Assembly: GCA_944383165.1 (NCBI GenBank)
Contig: CALWON010000010.1
Coordinates: 1 to 41,993 of the forward strand
Direction: 5' to 3'
DNA: 41,993 nucleotides
Origin: an uncultured Oscillospiraceae bacterium
Lineage (GTDB): Bacteria; Bacillota; Clostridia; Oscillospirales; Oscillospiraceae
Every line of letters starts with the position of its first letter. Within the stretch, counting starts at the first letter, position 1. Below, in pieces: positions 6,992 to 14,809 of the stretch. The position numbers were made by a program, and so were the translations under genes. The notes beneath the pieces were generated by a model. It did not search any database, had not been told where the DNA came from, and saw only the letters and a list, made by a program, of their open reading frames with translations.

Positions 6992-8296
6992 ATGTTAGAC
7001 ATCAAATTTATTCGTGAAAATCCCGATGTAGTCCGTGAGAACATAAAGAAGAAGTTTCAGGACAGCAAGCTGCCCCTTGTAGATGAGGTGCTGGCTCTGG
7101 ATGCAGAAAATCGCACTGTTATGGCTGAGGCTCAGGAGCTGCGTTCTTCCCGTAATGCTCTGTCCAAGCAGGTGGGCATTTTGATGGGACAGGCAAAAAA
7201 AGACCCATCCAAGCTGGCTGAGGCAGAGGCAGCAAAGGAGCAAGTGAAAGCAAATGCTGACCGCCTTGCCCAGTTGGAAGCCAAGGAGGCTGAGTTGGCA
7301 GAAAAAATCCGCCATATTATGCTGCTCATTCCCAACATCATTGACCCCTCTGTTCCCATTGGTCCTGATGACAGCCACAATGTAGAGATACAGCGTTTTG
7401 GTGATCCTGTTGTTCCTGAGTACGAAATCCCCTATCATACACAGATTATGGAGTCTTTTCAGGGTATTGATATGGACTCTGCTGGTCGTGTCTCTGGCAA
7501 TGGATTTTACTATTTAATGGGAGATATTGCCCGTTTGCATTCCAGTGTTTTGGCTTACGCCCGTGACTTTATGATTAACAAGGGCTTTACTTACTGCATT
7601 CCTCCCTTTATGATTCATGGTAATGTGGTAGAAGGTGTCATGAGCCAGACCGAAATGGATGCTATGATGTACAAAATTGAGGGTGAGGACTTGTACCTCA
7701 TTGGCACCTCCGAGCACTCCATGATTGGCAAATTTATTGACCAGATGCTGTTTGAGGACCAGCTTCCCCAGACTTTGACCTCCTACTCCCCCTGCTTCCG
7801 CAAAGAAAAAGGTGCCCACGGAATTGAGGAACGTGGTGTATACCGCATTCATCAGTTTGAAAAACAAGAGATGGTGGTTGTCTGTAAGCCAGAGGAATCT
7901 ATGGACTGGTATGAAAAGATGTGGCGTTATTCTGTGGAGCTGTTCCGCTCTCTGGATATTCCTGTCCGTCAACTGGAGTGCTGCTCTGGTGACTTGGCTG
8001 ACCTGAAAGTAAAGTCCTGTGACATTGAGGCATGGTCTCCCCGTCAGCAGAAATATTTTGAGGTTTGTTCCTGCTCCAATCTGGGTGAGGCCCAGGCTCG
8101 CCGTCTGAAAATGCGTGTCAAAGGCAGTGACGGTCGCACCTATCTGCCCCATACATTAAATAACACTGTGGTTGCTCCTCCCCGTATGTTGATTGCATTC
8201 TTGGAAAACAACCTACAGGCAGATGGTTCTGTCAAAATTCCTGTTGCACTGCGTCCCTACATGGGTGGTATGGAAGTCATGATTCCTAAAAAATAA
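6992..8296 (+). CDS. serS: Seryl-tRNA synthetase
   Basis: Class II enzyme that charges tRNA(Ser). 434 residues, family length. An N-terminal antiparallel coiled-coil arm (about 30-105) is followed by the catalytic domain: LIGTSEHSM, the motif 2 region SPCFRKEKGAHGIEERGVYRIHQFEK, and the motif 3 region near NNTVVAPPRMLIAFLE. GGAGG lies 11 bases before the ATG. The leader is only 59 bases and contains parS, so there is no room for a T-box such as those in front of hisS and glyS. A GC-rich hairpin follows the gene. Confidence 0.97.
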   Translation: MLDIKFIRENPDVVRENIKKKFQDSKLPLVDEVLALDAENRTVMAEAQELRSSRNALSKQVGILMGQAKKDPSKLAEAEAAKEQVKANADRLAQLEAKEAELAEKIRHIMLLIPNIIDPSVPIGPDDSHNVEIQRFGDPVVPEYEIPYHTQIMESFQGIDMDSAGRVSGNGFYYLMGDIARLHSSVLAYARDFMINKGFTYCIPPFMIHGNVVEGVMSQTEMDAMMYKIEGEDLYLIGTSEHSMIGKFIDQMLFEDQLPQTLTSYSPCFRKEKGAHGIEERGVYRIHQFEKQEMVVVCKPEESMDWYEKMWRYSVELFRSLDIPVRQLECCSGDLADLKVKSCDIEAWSPRQQKYFEVCSCSNLGEAQARRLKMRVKGSDGRTYLPHTLNNTVVAPPRMLIAFLENNLQADGSVKIPVALRPYMGGMEVMIPKK

Positions 8297-8308
8297 TGGT
8301 TCAACCCC

Positions 8309-8338
8309 TGCCCCACGGAGTCACCGCTTCGTGGGGCA
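8309..8338 (+). terminator. Hairpin after serS
   Basis: TGCCCCACG and CGTGGGGCA form a perfect nine-pair GC-rich stem 13 bases past the stop codon. No T-run follows, so termination may be partial. Confidence 0.5.
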
Positions 8339-8386
8339 CACAGTTTCACAGGAAACAATATGATTCCACTGAGAAAGGTTACACAC

Positions 8387-8791
8387 ATGCGAGAATTTAT
8401 TCGTGAATTTAAAACTTTTATTGCCAGAGGCAATGTACTAGATATGGCTGTCGGTGTCATTGTAGGTGGTGCATTCAAGTCCATTGCAGACTCTTTGACC
8501 AATGACATTTTAATGCCTCTGATTCTACTACTTACCAATGGCGGAGCTGATTTATCTGTCTGGAATGTGTCTGTTGGTGGCTCTACCTTGGGAATTGGCA
8601 GTTTTCTCTCTGCTGTTCTAAATTTCCTCATTATGGCTTTTGCTGTCTTTTGTCTTGTCAAACTGGTCAACCGAATTCGATGGAAAAAAGCTGCCAAAGA
8701 GGAGACACCTGCACCTCCTGCACCCTCTCGGGAAGAACTGCTGCTGATGGAAATTCGAGACTTATTGAAGGAGCGTTCCCATGAAGGATGA
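8387..8791 (+). CDS. mscL: Large-conductance mechanosensitive channel
   Basis: Pentameric membrane channel that opens under hypo-osmotic tension. 134 residues. The N-terminal helix and pore lining read EFKTFIARGNVLDMAVGVIVGGAF, two transmembrane helices are visible, and the C-terminal helix is charged and carries a Pro/Ala linker. I start at 8387 (MREFIREFK), which fits family N-termini and has AAAGG upstream; ATG 8360 (AGGA six bases upstream) would add nine residues and is a real alternative. The last 11 bases overlap the next gene. Confidence 0.93.
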   Translation: MREFIREFKTFIARGNVLDMAVGVIVGGAFKSIADSLTNDILMPLILLLTNGGADLSVWNVSVGGSTLGIGSFLSAVLNFLIMAFAVFCLVKLVNRIRWKKAAKEETPAPPAPSREELLLMEIRDLLKERSHEG

Positions 8792-9119
8792 ACATTGGAA
8801 TGACCATCAGGACAAATCAACCTATACTCCTGCCTCCCCTGTCAAACGCACTCTGGCATGGATTGGGCTTGTCTATATGGTCATCTTAGTGGCATTGACC
8901 ACCTACTATTTTTACAACGGCACTATGCTTGGCAATCTAGGTCCCCTTTTGGCTGTGCCTGGTCTGTTGGGGTTGGGTATTCTGTTGGTGGTAAGCTGGA
9001 AAACCACAGGCACACCTGCCAAGTGGGCTGCAATTTCCGGGGCTGTTGTGCTTTGGCTCATTGCCCTTGCTAGCCTTCCCCTTGGGATTGCTGGACTGCT
9101 ATCAAATTTTGGAGGATAA
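8781..9119 (+). CDS. Small membrane protein of unknown function between mscL and rsmG
   Basis: 112 residues, no family recognised. A polar N-terminus of 20 residues is followed by three hydrophobic segments (about 24-44, 50-67, 82-105). The start overlaps the end of mscL by 11 bases and has GGAG eight bases upstream, so it is translationally coupled. rsmG starts seven bases after its stop codon. The tight packing supports a real gene. Confidence 0.75.
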   Translation: MKDEHWNDHQDKSTYTPASPVKRTLAWIGLVYMVILVALTTYYFYNGTMLGNLGPLLAVPGLLGLGILLVVSWKTTGTPAKWAAISGAVVLWLIALASLPLGIAGLLSNFGG

Positions 9120-9126
9120 TATTGTT

Positions 9127-9840
9127 ATGGAAACACTCATTGCCTCTGGTCTTGAGACCCTCTCTCTTACTTCTCAGATTCCACCGCAGGCAGCCCAACA
9201 ACTGGCACAGTATGGGGCAATGCTGTTGGAAAAAAATCAGGTCATGAATTTAACTGCCATTACAGAACCGGACAAGGTAGCACAACTCCATATGTTAGAC
9301 TGTGCTGCCCTTCTCAACTGTGCCGACTTTGAAGACAAAACCCTCATTGATGTAGGCACAGGCGCAGGGTTTCCCGGTCTGCCGCTGAAAATTTTGGTAC
9401 CATCCTTGCAGGTCACTTTGTTGGACAGTTTGAACAAGCGTGTGGATTGGCTCAATGAGGTAGCACAAAGTCTTTCTTTATCCAATCTTTCCGCCATTCA
9501 TGCCAGAGCAGAGGAACAGGCTCTTGTGAAAGGCTATCGAGATGCTTTTGACTTTGCCACCGCTCGGGCAGTGGCAGAGCTGCGCCTTTTATGTGAATTG
9601 TGTCTTCCCTATGTGAAAGTTGGTGGATGCTTTCTTGCCATGAAATCTACTGACTCTCGACAGGAATTGGATGATGCCCAACACTGTATAAAATTACTCG
9701 GTGGACGTGTGGAAGAAATTGTAGATTACACCATTCCTCAAACCGAAATTGTTCATCGTGTCATTAAGATTCGGAAAGTGGCTCCCACCTTAAAAGGTTA
9801 TCCCAGGCGATGGGCAAAAATTCAGAAGCAACCACTTTAA
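9127..9840 (+). CDS. rsmG: 16S rRNA (guanine527-N7)-methyltransferase
   Basis: Methylates G527 of 16S rRNA using S-adenosylmethionine. 237 residues. The SAM-binding motif is LIDVGTGAGFPGLPLKI, the N-terminal segment is KNQVMNLTAITEP, and ARAVAEL lies in the catalytic domain, all typical of RsmG (GidB). GGAGG is at 9111-9115, 11 bases before the ATG. In many Firmicutes this gene sits beside noc and parAB near the origin; here serS, mscL and a membrane gene separate them. Confidence 0.95.
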   Translation: METLIASGLETLSLTSQIPPQAAQQLAQYGAMLLEKNQVMNLTAITEPDKVAQLHMLDCAALLNCADFEDKTLIDVGTGAGFPGLPLKILVPSLQVTLLDSLNKRVDWLNEVAQSLSLSNLSAIHARAEEQALVKGYRDAFDFATARAVAELRLLCELCLPYVKVGGCFLAMKSTDSRQELDDAQHCIKLLGGRVEEIVDYTIPQTEIVHRVIKIRKVAPTLKGYPRRWAKIQKQPL

Positions 9841-9927
9841 CCCCCTGCTTTCTTGTGCAAAACTATTTATTTTCACACCTTAACTGATTTTTCAGTAAAT
9901 ATTCTCACATTATTTTTGAAAAAACCA

Positions 9928-9955
9928 TTGACGTGACGTGGATTTGTGATAGACT
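9928..9955 (+). promoter_or_regulatory. Probable promoter of the MinD-like gene
   Basis: TTGACG (9928-9933) and TAGACT (9950-9955) with a 16-base spacer, 28 bases before the start codon. Confidence 0.5.
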
Positions 9956-9983
9956 TGACTTGATACTGGAGGAACGTTTTGAT

Positions 9984-10718
9984 ATGGGCACTGTAATTTC
10001 TGTTGTTTCTGGAAAAGGTGGTACAGGAAAGTCCTCTACTGTGGTTGGGGTGGGTATTGCCCTCTCTCACCTTGGAAAACGTGTACTGTGTATTGATTTC
10101 GATTTTGGAATGCGATGTCTGGATTTGCTGTTTGGATGCAGTGATACTGTGTGTATGGATTGTATGGATGTCATGGCTGGTCGTTGCTCCCTTTCCCAAG
10201 CAGTTACCGTCCACCCCATCCATAAAAGCCTTTTTCTTCTCTTGGCTCCTGTCTCCATTCCCTCTGCCCTTTCTTTGGAAAAATTTAATGCTCTGGTATC
10301 TTGTGCAAAAGCAGCATATGACTATATTTTAATTGATACTTCACCTGGTCTTGGTGTCAGTTTTCAGTCTGCCTGTGCCGTCAGCGATGGTGTTTTGGTG
10401 TTGAGCCACTGTACCATGCCCGCTCTGAGAGGCAGCCAACTGACAGCCAATTCCCTTCCCCATACCATTCCTGCACATATCATTTTGAATGGGGTAAAAG
10501 CAAAACAACTTTCCCATTTTCCTATGACCATTGATGAGGTAATGGATTATGTGGGGCTTCCTCTGTTGGGTATGATCCCAAATGATGTGCATCTGTTCCA
10601 AGCTACTTCTTCAGAGCACTTCCTTCCCTTTCCTGCCCATAAGGGGGCTTGTGCTGCTTATCAAAACATTGCCCGGCGATTGACTGGCGAAGCTGTCCCT
10701 CTTATGAGGTTTGCTTAA
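9984..10718 (+). CDS. MinD-like P-loop ATPase (ParA/MinD superfamily)
   Basis: 244 residues. The deviant Walker A is SGKGGTGKSS (K11, K16), DFDFGMRCLDLLFG (38-51) is the MinD-type switch region, and ILIDTSPGLG is Walker B. The C-terminus, YQNIARRLTGEAVPLMRFA, resembles the end of the ATPase core in clostridial MinD, but no clear extra membrane-binding helix follows. Cysteines are unusually frequent in residues 36-68. There is no minC or minE in the window, so a division-site role is an inference; it could equally position another complex. GGAGG is 11 bases before the ATG at 9984. The MGS-like gene follows after 30 bases and is probably cotranscribed. Confidence 0.85.
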   Translation: MGTVISVVSGKGGTGKSSTVVGVGIALSHLGKRVLCIDFDFGMRCLDLLFGCSDTVCMDCMDVMAGRCSLSQAVTVHPIHKSLFLLLAPVSIPSALSLEKFNALVSCAKAAYDYILIDTSPGLGVSFQSACAVSDGVLVLSHCTMPALRGSQLTANSLPHTIPAHIILNGVKAKQLSHFPMTIDEVMDYVGLPLLGMIPNDVHLFQATSSEHFLPFPAHKGACAAYQNIARRLTGEAVPLMRFA

Positions 10719-10748
10719 CCAGATTGTATAGAAGGAGGTACTGCCACC

Positions 10749-11165
10749 ATGAATATTGCAATTATGTCTCACAATCGTAAACAGGAGCTGATGGTTCAGT
10801 TCTGTACAGCCTACTGTGGTATCTTGTCCAAGCATACTGTCTGTGCAACCAATGCCACTGGTCGAATGGTCGCAGAAGCCACTGGTCTCCCAGTCAATTT
10901 ATTCCTCTCCCATGAACATGGCGGGGTGGAGCAAATTGGTCAACGCATTATCTACAATGAAATTGATATGGTTCTCTTTTTTAATTCCCCTCTGGATACC
11001 GATATGGATGCCAGTGTGACTTATATTGCCCATCTGTGTGACCAGCACTCTGTCCCAATGGCCACAAATGTGGCAACGGCTGAACTGCTGATTCACGGTC
11101 TGGCCCGTGGTGATTTGGATTGGCGTGAAGTCATGAATCCCAATCGCATTCCTTTTGCACTTTAA
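10749..11165 (+). CDS. Methylglyoxal synthase-like protein with substituted active site
   Basis: 138 residues, entirely an MGS fold: MNIAIMSHNRKQ, ATNATGR, SHEHGGVEQIG, ATNVATAELL. True methylglyoxal synthase (MgsA) turns dihydroxyacetone phosphate into methylglyoxal. By hand alignment with E. coli MgsA, His19 is kept (H8), but Asp20 is N9, Lys23 is Q12, catalytic Asp71 is V60, His98 is about M86 and Asp101 is S89. These changes make ordinary MGS activity doubtful; a ligand-binding or regulatory role is possible. The ribosome site GGAGG is nine to ten bases upstream. It sits between the MinD-like gene and the hisS T-box. Fold certain, function unknown. Confidence 0.82.
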   Translation: MNIAIMSHNRKQELMVQFCTAYCGILSKHTVCATNATGRMVAEATGLPVNLFLSHEHGGVEQIGQRIIYNEIDMVLFFNSPLDTDMDASVTYIAHLCDQHSVPMATNVATAELLIHGLARGDLDWREVMNPNRIPFAL

Positions 11166-11274
11166 GAAACAGGTACCACCATGACGGTGCAGAAACGACC
11201 AGTCGTCCACCAAATTGCATTGTATGCTTTGAAATGGCTGACATCATTTTGGACTTTATGTTTTGACTGGTCAA

Positions 11275-11421
11275 AACAGTACTATCAGTGGGCTGGAGAT
11301 CGATGCGGTGCCTTGATCCATCGTATGGAACCAACCGAAACAACACCCCGTTTTCATGTTTGGTGGCACCACAAAGCGTCTGATTGCTCTCGTCCCAATC
11401 TGGGGACGGGAGTGTTTTTTT
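11275..11421 (+). promoter_or_regulatory. T-box leader of hisS-aspS
   Basis: The conserved T-box TGGTGGCACCAC is at 11361-11372, followed by a terminator hairpin (11387-11412) and seven T. An AGTA element at 11278-11281, with a hairpin carrying GGTG after it, looks like a short Stem I. CAC at 11344-11346 is a candidate histidine specifier, low certainty. In this class uncharged tRNA pairs with the T-box and prevents termination. I see no separate promoter, so it may be read from the upstream genes. Confidence 0.75.
11386..11421 (+). terminator. Regulated terminator of the hisS T-box
   Basis: CTCTCGTCCC pairs with GGGACGGGAG (one G-U), and a T7 run follows at 11415-11421. Confidence 0.85.
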
Positions 11422-11486
11422 CCACATTGTGATGTGTTGGTGTGGAAACTCATATTGAGATTTCATATGGAAGAAGGAGAACAATG

Positions 11487-12848
11487 ATGAGTAAAATTCA
11501 ACCCCGTACCCTGTCTGGATTTATGGAACTGCTGCCTGCCAAACAAATTCAGTTTGACCGTATGGCTTCCATTTTAAGAGATACCTATTCTCTCTATGGC
11601 TTCACCCCTCTGGATACCCCTTTGATTGAGGCTTCAGAGGTGTTGCTTGCTAAGGGAGGCGGCGAGACAGAAAAACAAATTTATCGCTTTCTCAAAGGTG
11701 ATACCGACCTCTCTCTCCGCTTTGATTTAACGGTTCCTCTTGCCAAGTATGTGGCTCTCAATTATGGCAATCTCTCCTTCCCCTTCCGCCGTTTCCAGAT
11801 TGGAAAAGTGTATCGTGGAGAGCGTGCACAGCGTGGTCGATTCCGTGAGTTCTACCAGGCGGATATTGATGTCATTGGGGATGGAAAACTGGACCCCTCA
11901 AACGATGCAGAAATTCCTGCTATCATCTATCAGGCATTCACGAAGCTAGGTTTGAAGCGTTTCCAGATTCGTGTAAACAACCGTAAAATACTCAATGGTT
12001 TCTATGATATGCTGGGTCTCTCTCAACAGTCCGGTGAAATCATGCGTACGGTGGATAAGCTGGAGAAAATTGGTGTGGAGCAGGTACGTGAACTTCTTTT
12101 AGAAAGCGGCATTACCACAGAGCAGTCACTGGAAATCTTGAATTTCATTCGCATTACTGGTACCAACAGCCAAGTCCTCTCCTCTCTGGAACAGTACAGA
12201 GGACGCAATGAGCTGTTTGACACTGGTTTGGATGAATTGAATCTGGTGGTAAAATATTTGGGTGCCTTTGGCGTACCTGAGAGCCACTTTGCTGTGGATC
12301 TGACCATTGCCCGTGGTCTAGATTACTACACAGGTACTGTGTATGAGACAACCATGCTGGATCACCCTGAAATTGGTTCTATTTGCTCTGGTGGTCGCTA
12401 TGACAACTTGGCTGAGTATTACACAGACAAGCAGTTACCCGGTGTTGGAATTTCCATTGGTCTGACCCGTCTGTTTTTTGTGTTGGAGGACCAGGGATAT
12501 TTAAATGCCAATCTGAATACATCTCCCACCGATGTTTTAATTCTGCCTATGACGGAGGATTTGGCTCCTGCTATTTCTCTTGCCACCCAGTTGCGTGAGG
12601 CTGGTATTCGCACCCAGATTCACAGTGAACAAAAGAAGTTCAAGCAGAAAATGTCCTATGCTGACAAGATTGGCGTTCCCTATGTGATTTTCTTAGGAGA
12701 AGATGAAATCAATCAAGGGGTAGCTGCTGTTAAAGATATGCGCACTGGTGAGCAGGTAAAACTCAGCAGTACAGAGGCTGTGTCTTATATTCTCAATGGT
12801 GTCACTGCCTGCAATCAGGGTACCCCCATTTTAGACAAGGGCGAGTAA
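11487..12848 (+). CDS. hisS: Histidyl-tRNA synthetase
   Basis: Class II enzyme that charges tRNA(His). 453 residues. Motif 2 is RFQIGKVYRGERAQRGRFREFYQ; the histidine-specific signature is IARGLDYYTGTVYE; motif 3 is PGVGISIGLTRL; the anticodon-binding domain covers the last 90 residues (VLILPM...). Two adjacent ATGs (11484, 11487) follow AAGGAG; I chose the second for spacing. A T-box precedes it and aspS follows after 34 bases, the usual hisS-aspS operon of Firmicutes. Confidence 0.96.
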   Translation: MSKIQPRTLSGFMELLPAKQIQFDRMASILRDTYSLYGFTPLDTPLIEASEVLLAKGGGETEKQIYRFLKGDTDLSLRFDLTVPLAKYVALNYGNLSFPFRRFQIGKVYRGERAQRGRFREFYQADIDVIGDGKLDPSNDAEIPAIIYQAFTKLGLKRFQIRVNNRKILNGFYDMLGLSQQSGEIMRTVDKLEKIGVEQVRELLLESGITTEQSLEILNFIRITGTNSQVLSSLEQYRGRNELFDTGLDELNLVVKYLGAFGVPESHFAVDLTIARGLDYYTGTVYETTMLDHPEIGSICSGGRYDNLAEYYTDKQLPGVGISIGLTRLFFVLEDQGYLNANLNTSPTDVLILPMTEDLAPAISLATQLREAGIRTQIHSEQKKFKQKMSYADKIGVPYVIFLGEDEINQGVAAVKDMRTGEQVKLSSTEAVSYILNGVTACNQGTPILDKGE

Positions 12849-12882
12849 TTCTATTTTTCACAAAACGGAGTGAACAAACAAT

Positions 12883-14682
12883 ATGGATAATTTACAGCAT
12901 TTTCATCGTACCAACTACTGCGGCACCCTGCGCATGGAGGATGTAGGCAAAACTGTCTCTCTGTGTGGTTGGGTACAACGTCAAAGAGACTTGGGTGGTC
13001 TAATTTTTGTAGATTTAAGAGACCGCACTGGTCTGATTCAACTGTCTTTTGACGATGGGACAGACAAGGCAATTTTTGAAAAAGCCTCCGGTCTGCGCTC
13101 TGAGTATGTCATTGCTGCCACTGGTCTTGTGCGTGAGCGTGAAAGCAAAACCAACAAAATTCCAACCGGTGATATCGAGGTATATGTGTCAGAACTGCGC
13201 CTGCTGGCAAAGGCAGAGACACCTCCCTTTGAAATTGTGGAAAACTCCAACGCCAATGATATGCTGCGTCTCAAATATCGCTATTTGGATTTGCGCCGTC
13301 CAGATATGCAGCATGCCATTGCCACCCGTCACCGTGTCACCAAAATTGCCCGTGACTACTTCGATGAACAGGGTTTTTTAGAGATTGAAACTCCCATGCT
13401 CACCAAGTCCACCCCAGAAGGTGCCCGTGACTATTTGGTTCCCTCCCGTGTTCACCCTGGAAAGTTCTATGCTCTGCCCCAATCTCCCCAGCAGTATAAG
13501 CAACTTTTGATGTTATCTGGATTCGACCGCTATATGCAAATTGCCCGTTGTTTCCGTGATGAGGATTTGCGTGCTGACCGCCAGCCTGAGTTTACTCAAA
13601 TTGACCTTGAAATGTCCTTTGTCAATGAGGATGACGTGATGACCATTCAGGAAGGTTTTCTGAAGCGTGTCTTTCATGAAGTGTTGAATGTGGATGTTCA
13701 AACACCCTTCCTGCGTATGCCCTGGCGTGAGGCAATGGATCGCTTTGGTTCTGATAAGCCTGACCTGCGTTTTGGATTTGAAATCCAGAACATTAGCGAC
13801 TTAGTACAGAATTGCGGCTTCAAAGTGTTTGCCGAACCAGTTGCCAATGGTGGTAGTGTGCGTCTAATCAATGTCAATGGTCATGCGGCTGACTTCCCAC
13901 GCAAGAAAATTGACAAGTTGGCTGAGTTCGTAAAAACCTACAAGGCAAAGGGACTGGCTTGGGCTCGTCTCCACAATGGAGAAGTGACCAGCTCCTACCA
14001 AAAGTTCCTGACAGATGAGGAGAACCGTGCCATTTTAGAGCGTGCCAATGCACAGGACGGGGATTTGATTCTGATTGTAGGCGATGCAAAGGACGAAGTG
14101 GTCTTTGCATCTCTGGGCGCACTGCGCTGTGAATGTGCCAAGCAGTTGGGCATTCTTGACCCTATGGACTTCCAGTTCCTGTGGGTCACTGAATTCCCCA
14201 TGTTTGAATACAGTGAAGAAGAAAACCGCTATGTGGCAATGCACCACCCCTTCACTGCCCCCATGGATGAAGATATTGACAAGCTGGAGACAGATAAGAA
14301 AAACTGTCGTGCCAAAGCCTATGATATTGTACTCAATGGCACAGAGTTGGGCGGTGGCTCCATCCGTATTTCTGTCCCTGAAACACAGGAGGCAATGTTC
14401 CGTGCTCTGGGCTTTACCGATGAGGATGCAATGGAGCGTTTCGGTCACTTAATCAATGCCTTTAAGTTTGGCGCACCTCCCCACGGTGGTCTTGCCTATG
14501 GTCTTGACCGTCTGTGTATGCTGATGGCTGGCGCAGATTCCATCCGTGATGTGATTGCCTTCCCCAAAGTGCAAAATGCCTCTGAACCTATGACAAATTG
14601 CCCAGATGTTGTGGAACAAAAACAACTGGACGACCTGTCTATTGCCATTACAAAGTTGGAACAGGAGTCAAGCGAGGTATAA
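12883..14682 (+). CDS. aspS: Aspartyl-tRNA synthetase (bacterial type)
   Basis: Class II enzyme that charges tRNA(Asp), and also tRNA(Asn) if it is the non-discriminating type, which sequence reading alone does not settle. 599 residues, full bacterial length: N-terminal OB-fold anticodon-binding domain (VSLCGWVQRQRDLGGLIFVDLRD), catalytic core with FRDEDLRADRQPEFTQID, the bacterial GAD insertion (about 290-420), and C-terminal motif 3 GGLAYGLDRLCMLMAG. GGAG lies 12 bases upstream. Probably controlled by the hisS T-box. A terminator follows. Confidence 0.96.
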   Translation: MDNLQHFHRTNYCGTLRMEDVGKTVSLCGWVQRQRDLGGLIFVDLRDRTGLIQLSFDDGTDKAIFEKASGLRSEYVIAATGLVRERESKTNKIPTGDIEVYVSELRLLAKAETPPFEIVENSNANDMLRLKYRYLDLRRPDMQHAIATRHRVTKIARDYFDEQGFLEIETPMLTKSTPEGARDYLVPSRVHPGKFYALPQSPQQYKQLLMLSGFDRYMQIARCFRDEDLRADRQPEFTQIDLEMSFVNEDDVMTIQEGFLKRVFHEVLNVDVQTPFLRMPWREAMDRFGSDKPDLRFGFEIQNISDLVQNCGFKVFAEPVANGGSVRLINVNGHAADFPRKKIDKLAEFVKTYKAKGLAWARLHNGEVTSSYQKFLTDEENRAILERANAQDGDLILIVGDAKDEVVFASLGALRCECAKQLGILDPMDFQFLWVTEFPMFEYSEEENRYVAMHHPFTAPMDEDIDKLETDKKNCRAKAYDIVLNGTELGGGSIRISVPETQEAMFRALGFTDEDAMERFGHLINAFKFGAPPHGGLAYGLDRLCMLMAGADSIRDVIAFPKVQNASEPMTNCPDVVEQKQLDDLSIAITKLEQESSEV

Positions 14683-14689
14683 CACAAAA

Positions 14690-14723
14690 AGTTTTCCACA
14701 TTTCTGTTGCATATTGTGGATAA
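14690..14723. promoter_or_regulatory. Pair of DnaA-box-like sites after aspS
   Basis: TTTTCCACA (14690-14698, one mismatch to TTATCCACA) and TGTGGATAA (14715-14723, perfect on the minus strand) face each other across 16 bases. Such sites may bind DnaA, but two in isolation could be chance. Confidence 0.4.
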
Positions 14724-14727
14724 GAAT

Positions 14728-14770
14728 TGCCCCGGACATTCCTATCATGTCTGGGGCAGTTTGACTTTCT
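14728..14770 (+). terminator. Terminator of hisS-aspS
   Basis: TGCCCCGGACA (14728-14738) and TGTCTGGGGCA (14748-14758) form an eleven-pair stem followed by GTTTGACTTT. Confidence 0.7.
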
Positions 14771-14809
14771 ATGCTTTATTTTACTTTTATATCAAAGTAG
14801 GAATTTCAC

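Noticed and set aside
8342..8357. parS-like sequence AGTTTCACAGGAAACA
   Set aside because: Three mismatches to parS, including the central CG, and the AGGA could serve as a ribosome site for mscL.
9883..9898. Small inverted repeat ACTGATTTTTCAGT after rsmG as a terminator
   Set aside because: The stem is only about five pairs and no T-run follows.
11255..11275. TTTTGACTGGTCAAAA as a promoter or operator
   Set aside because: A near-palindrome that contains TTGACT, but I find no -10 hexamer at a proper distance, and the two-base centre is not self-complementary.
11181..11432. Open frame of 83 codons between the MGS-like gene and hisS
   Set aside because: No ribosome site, and it runs through the T-box antiterminator and terminator, which explain the sequence better.
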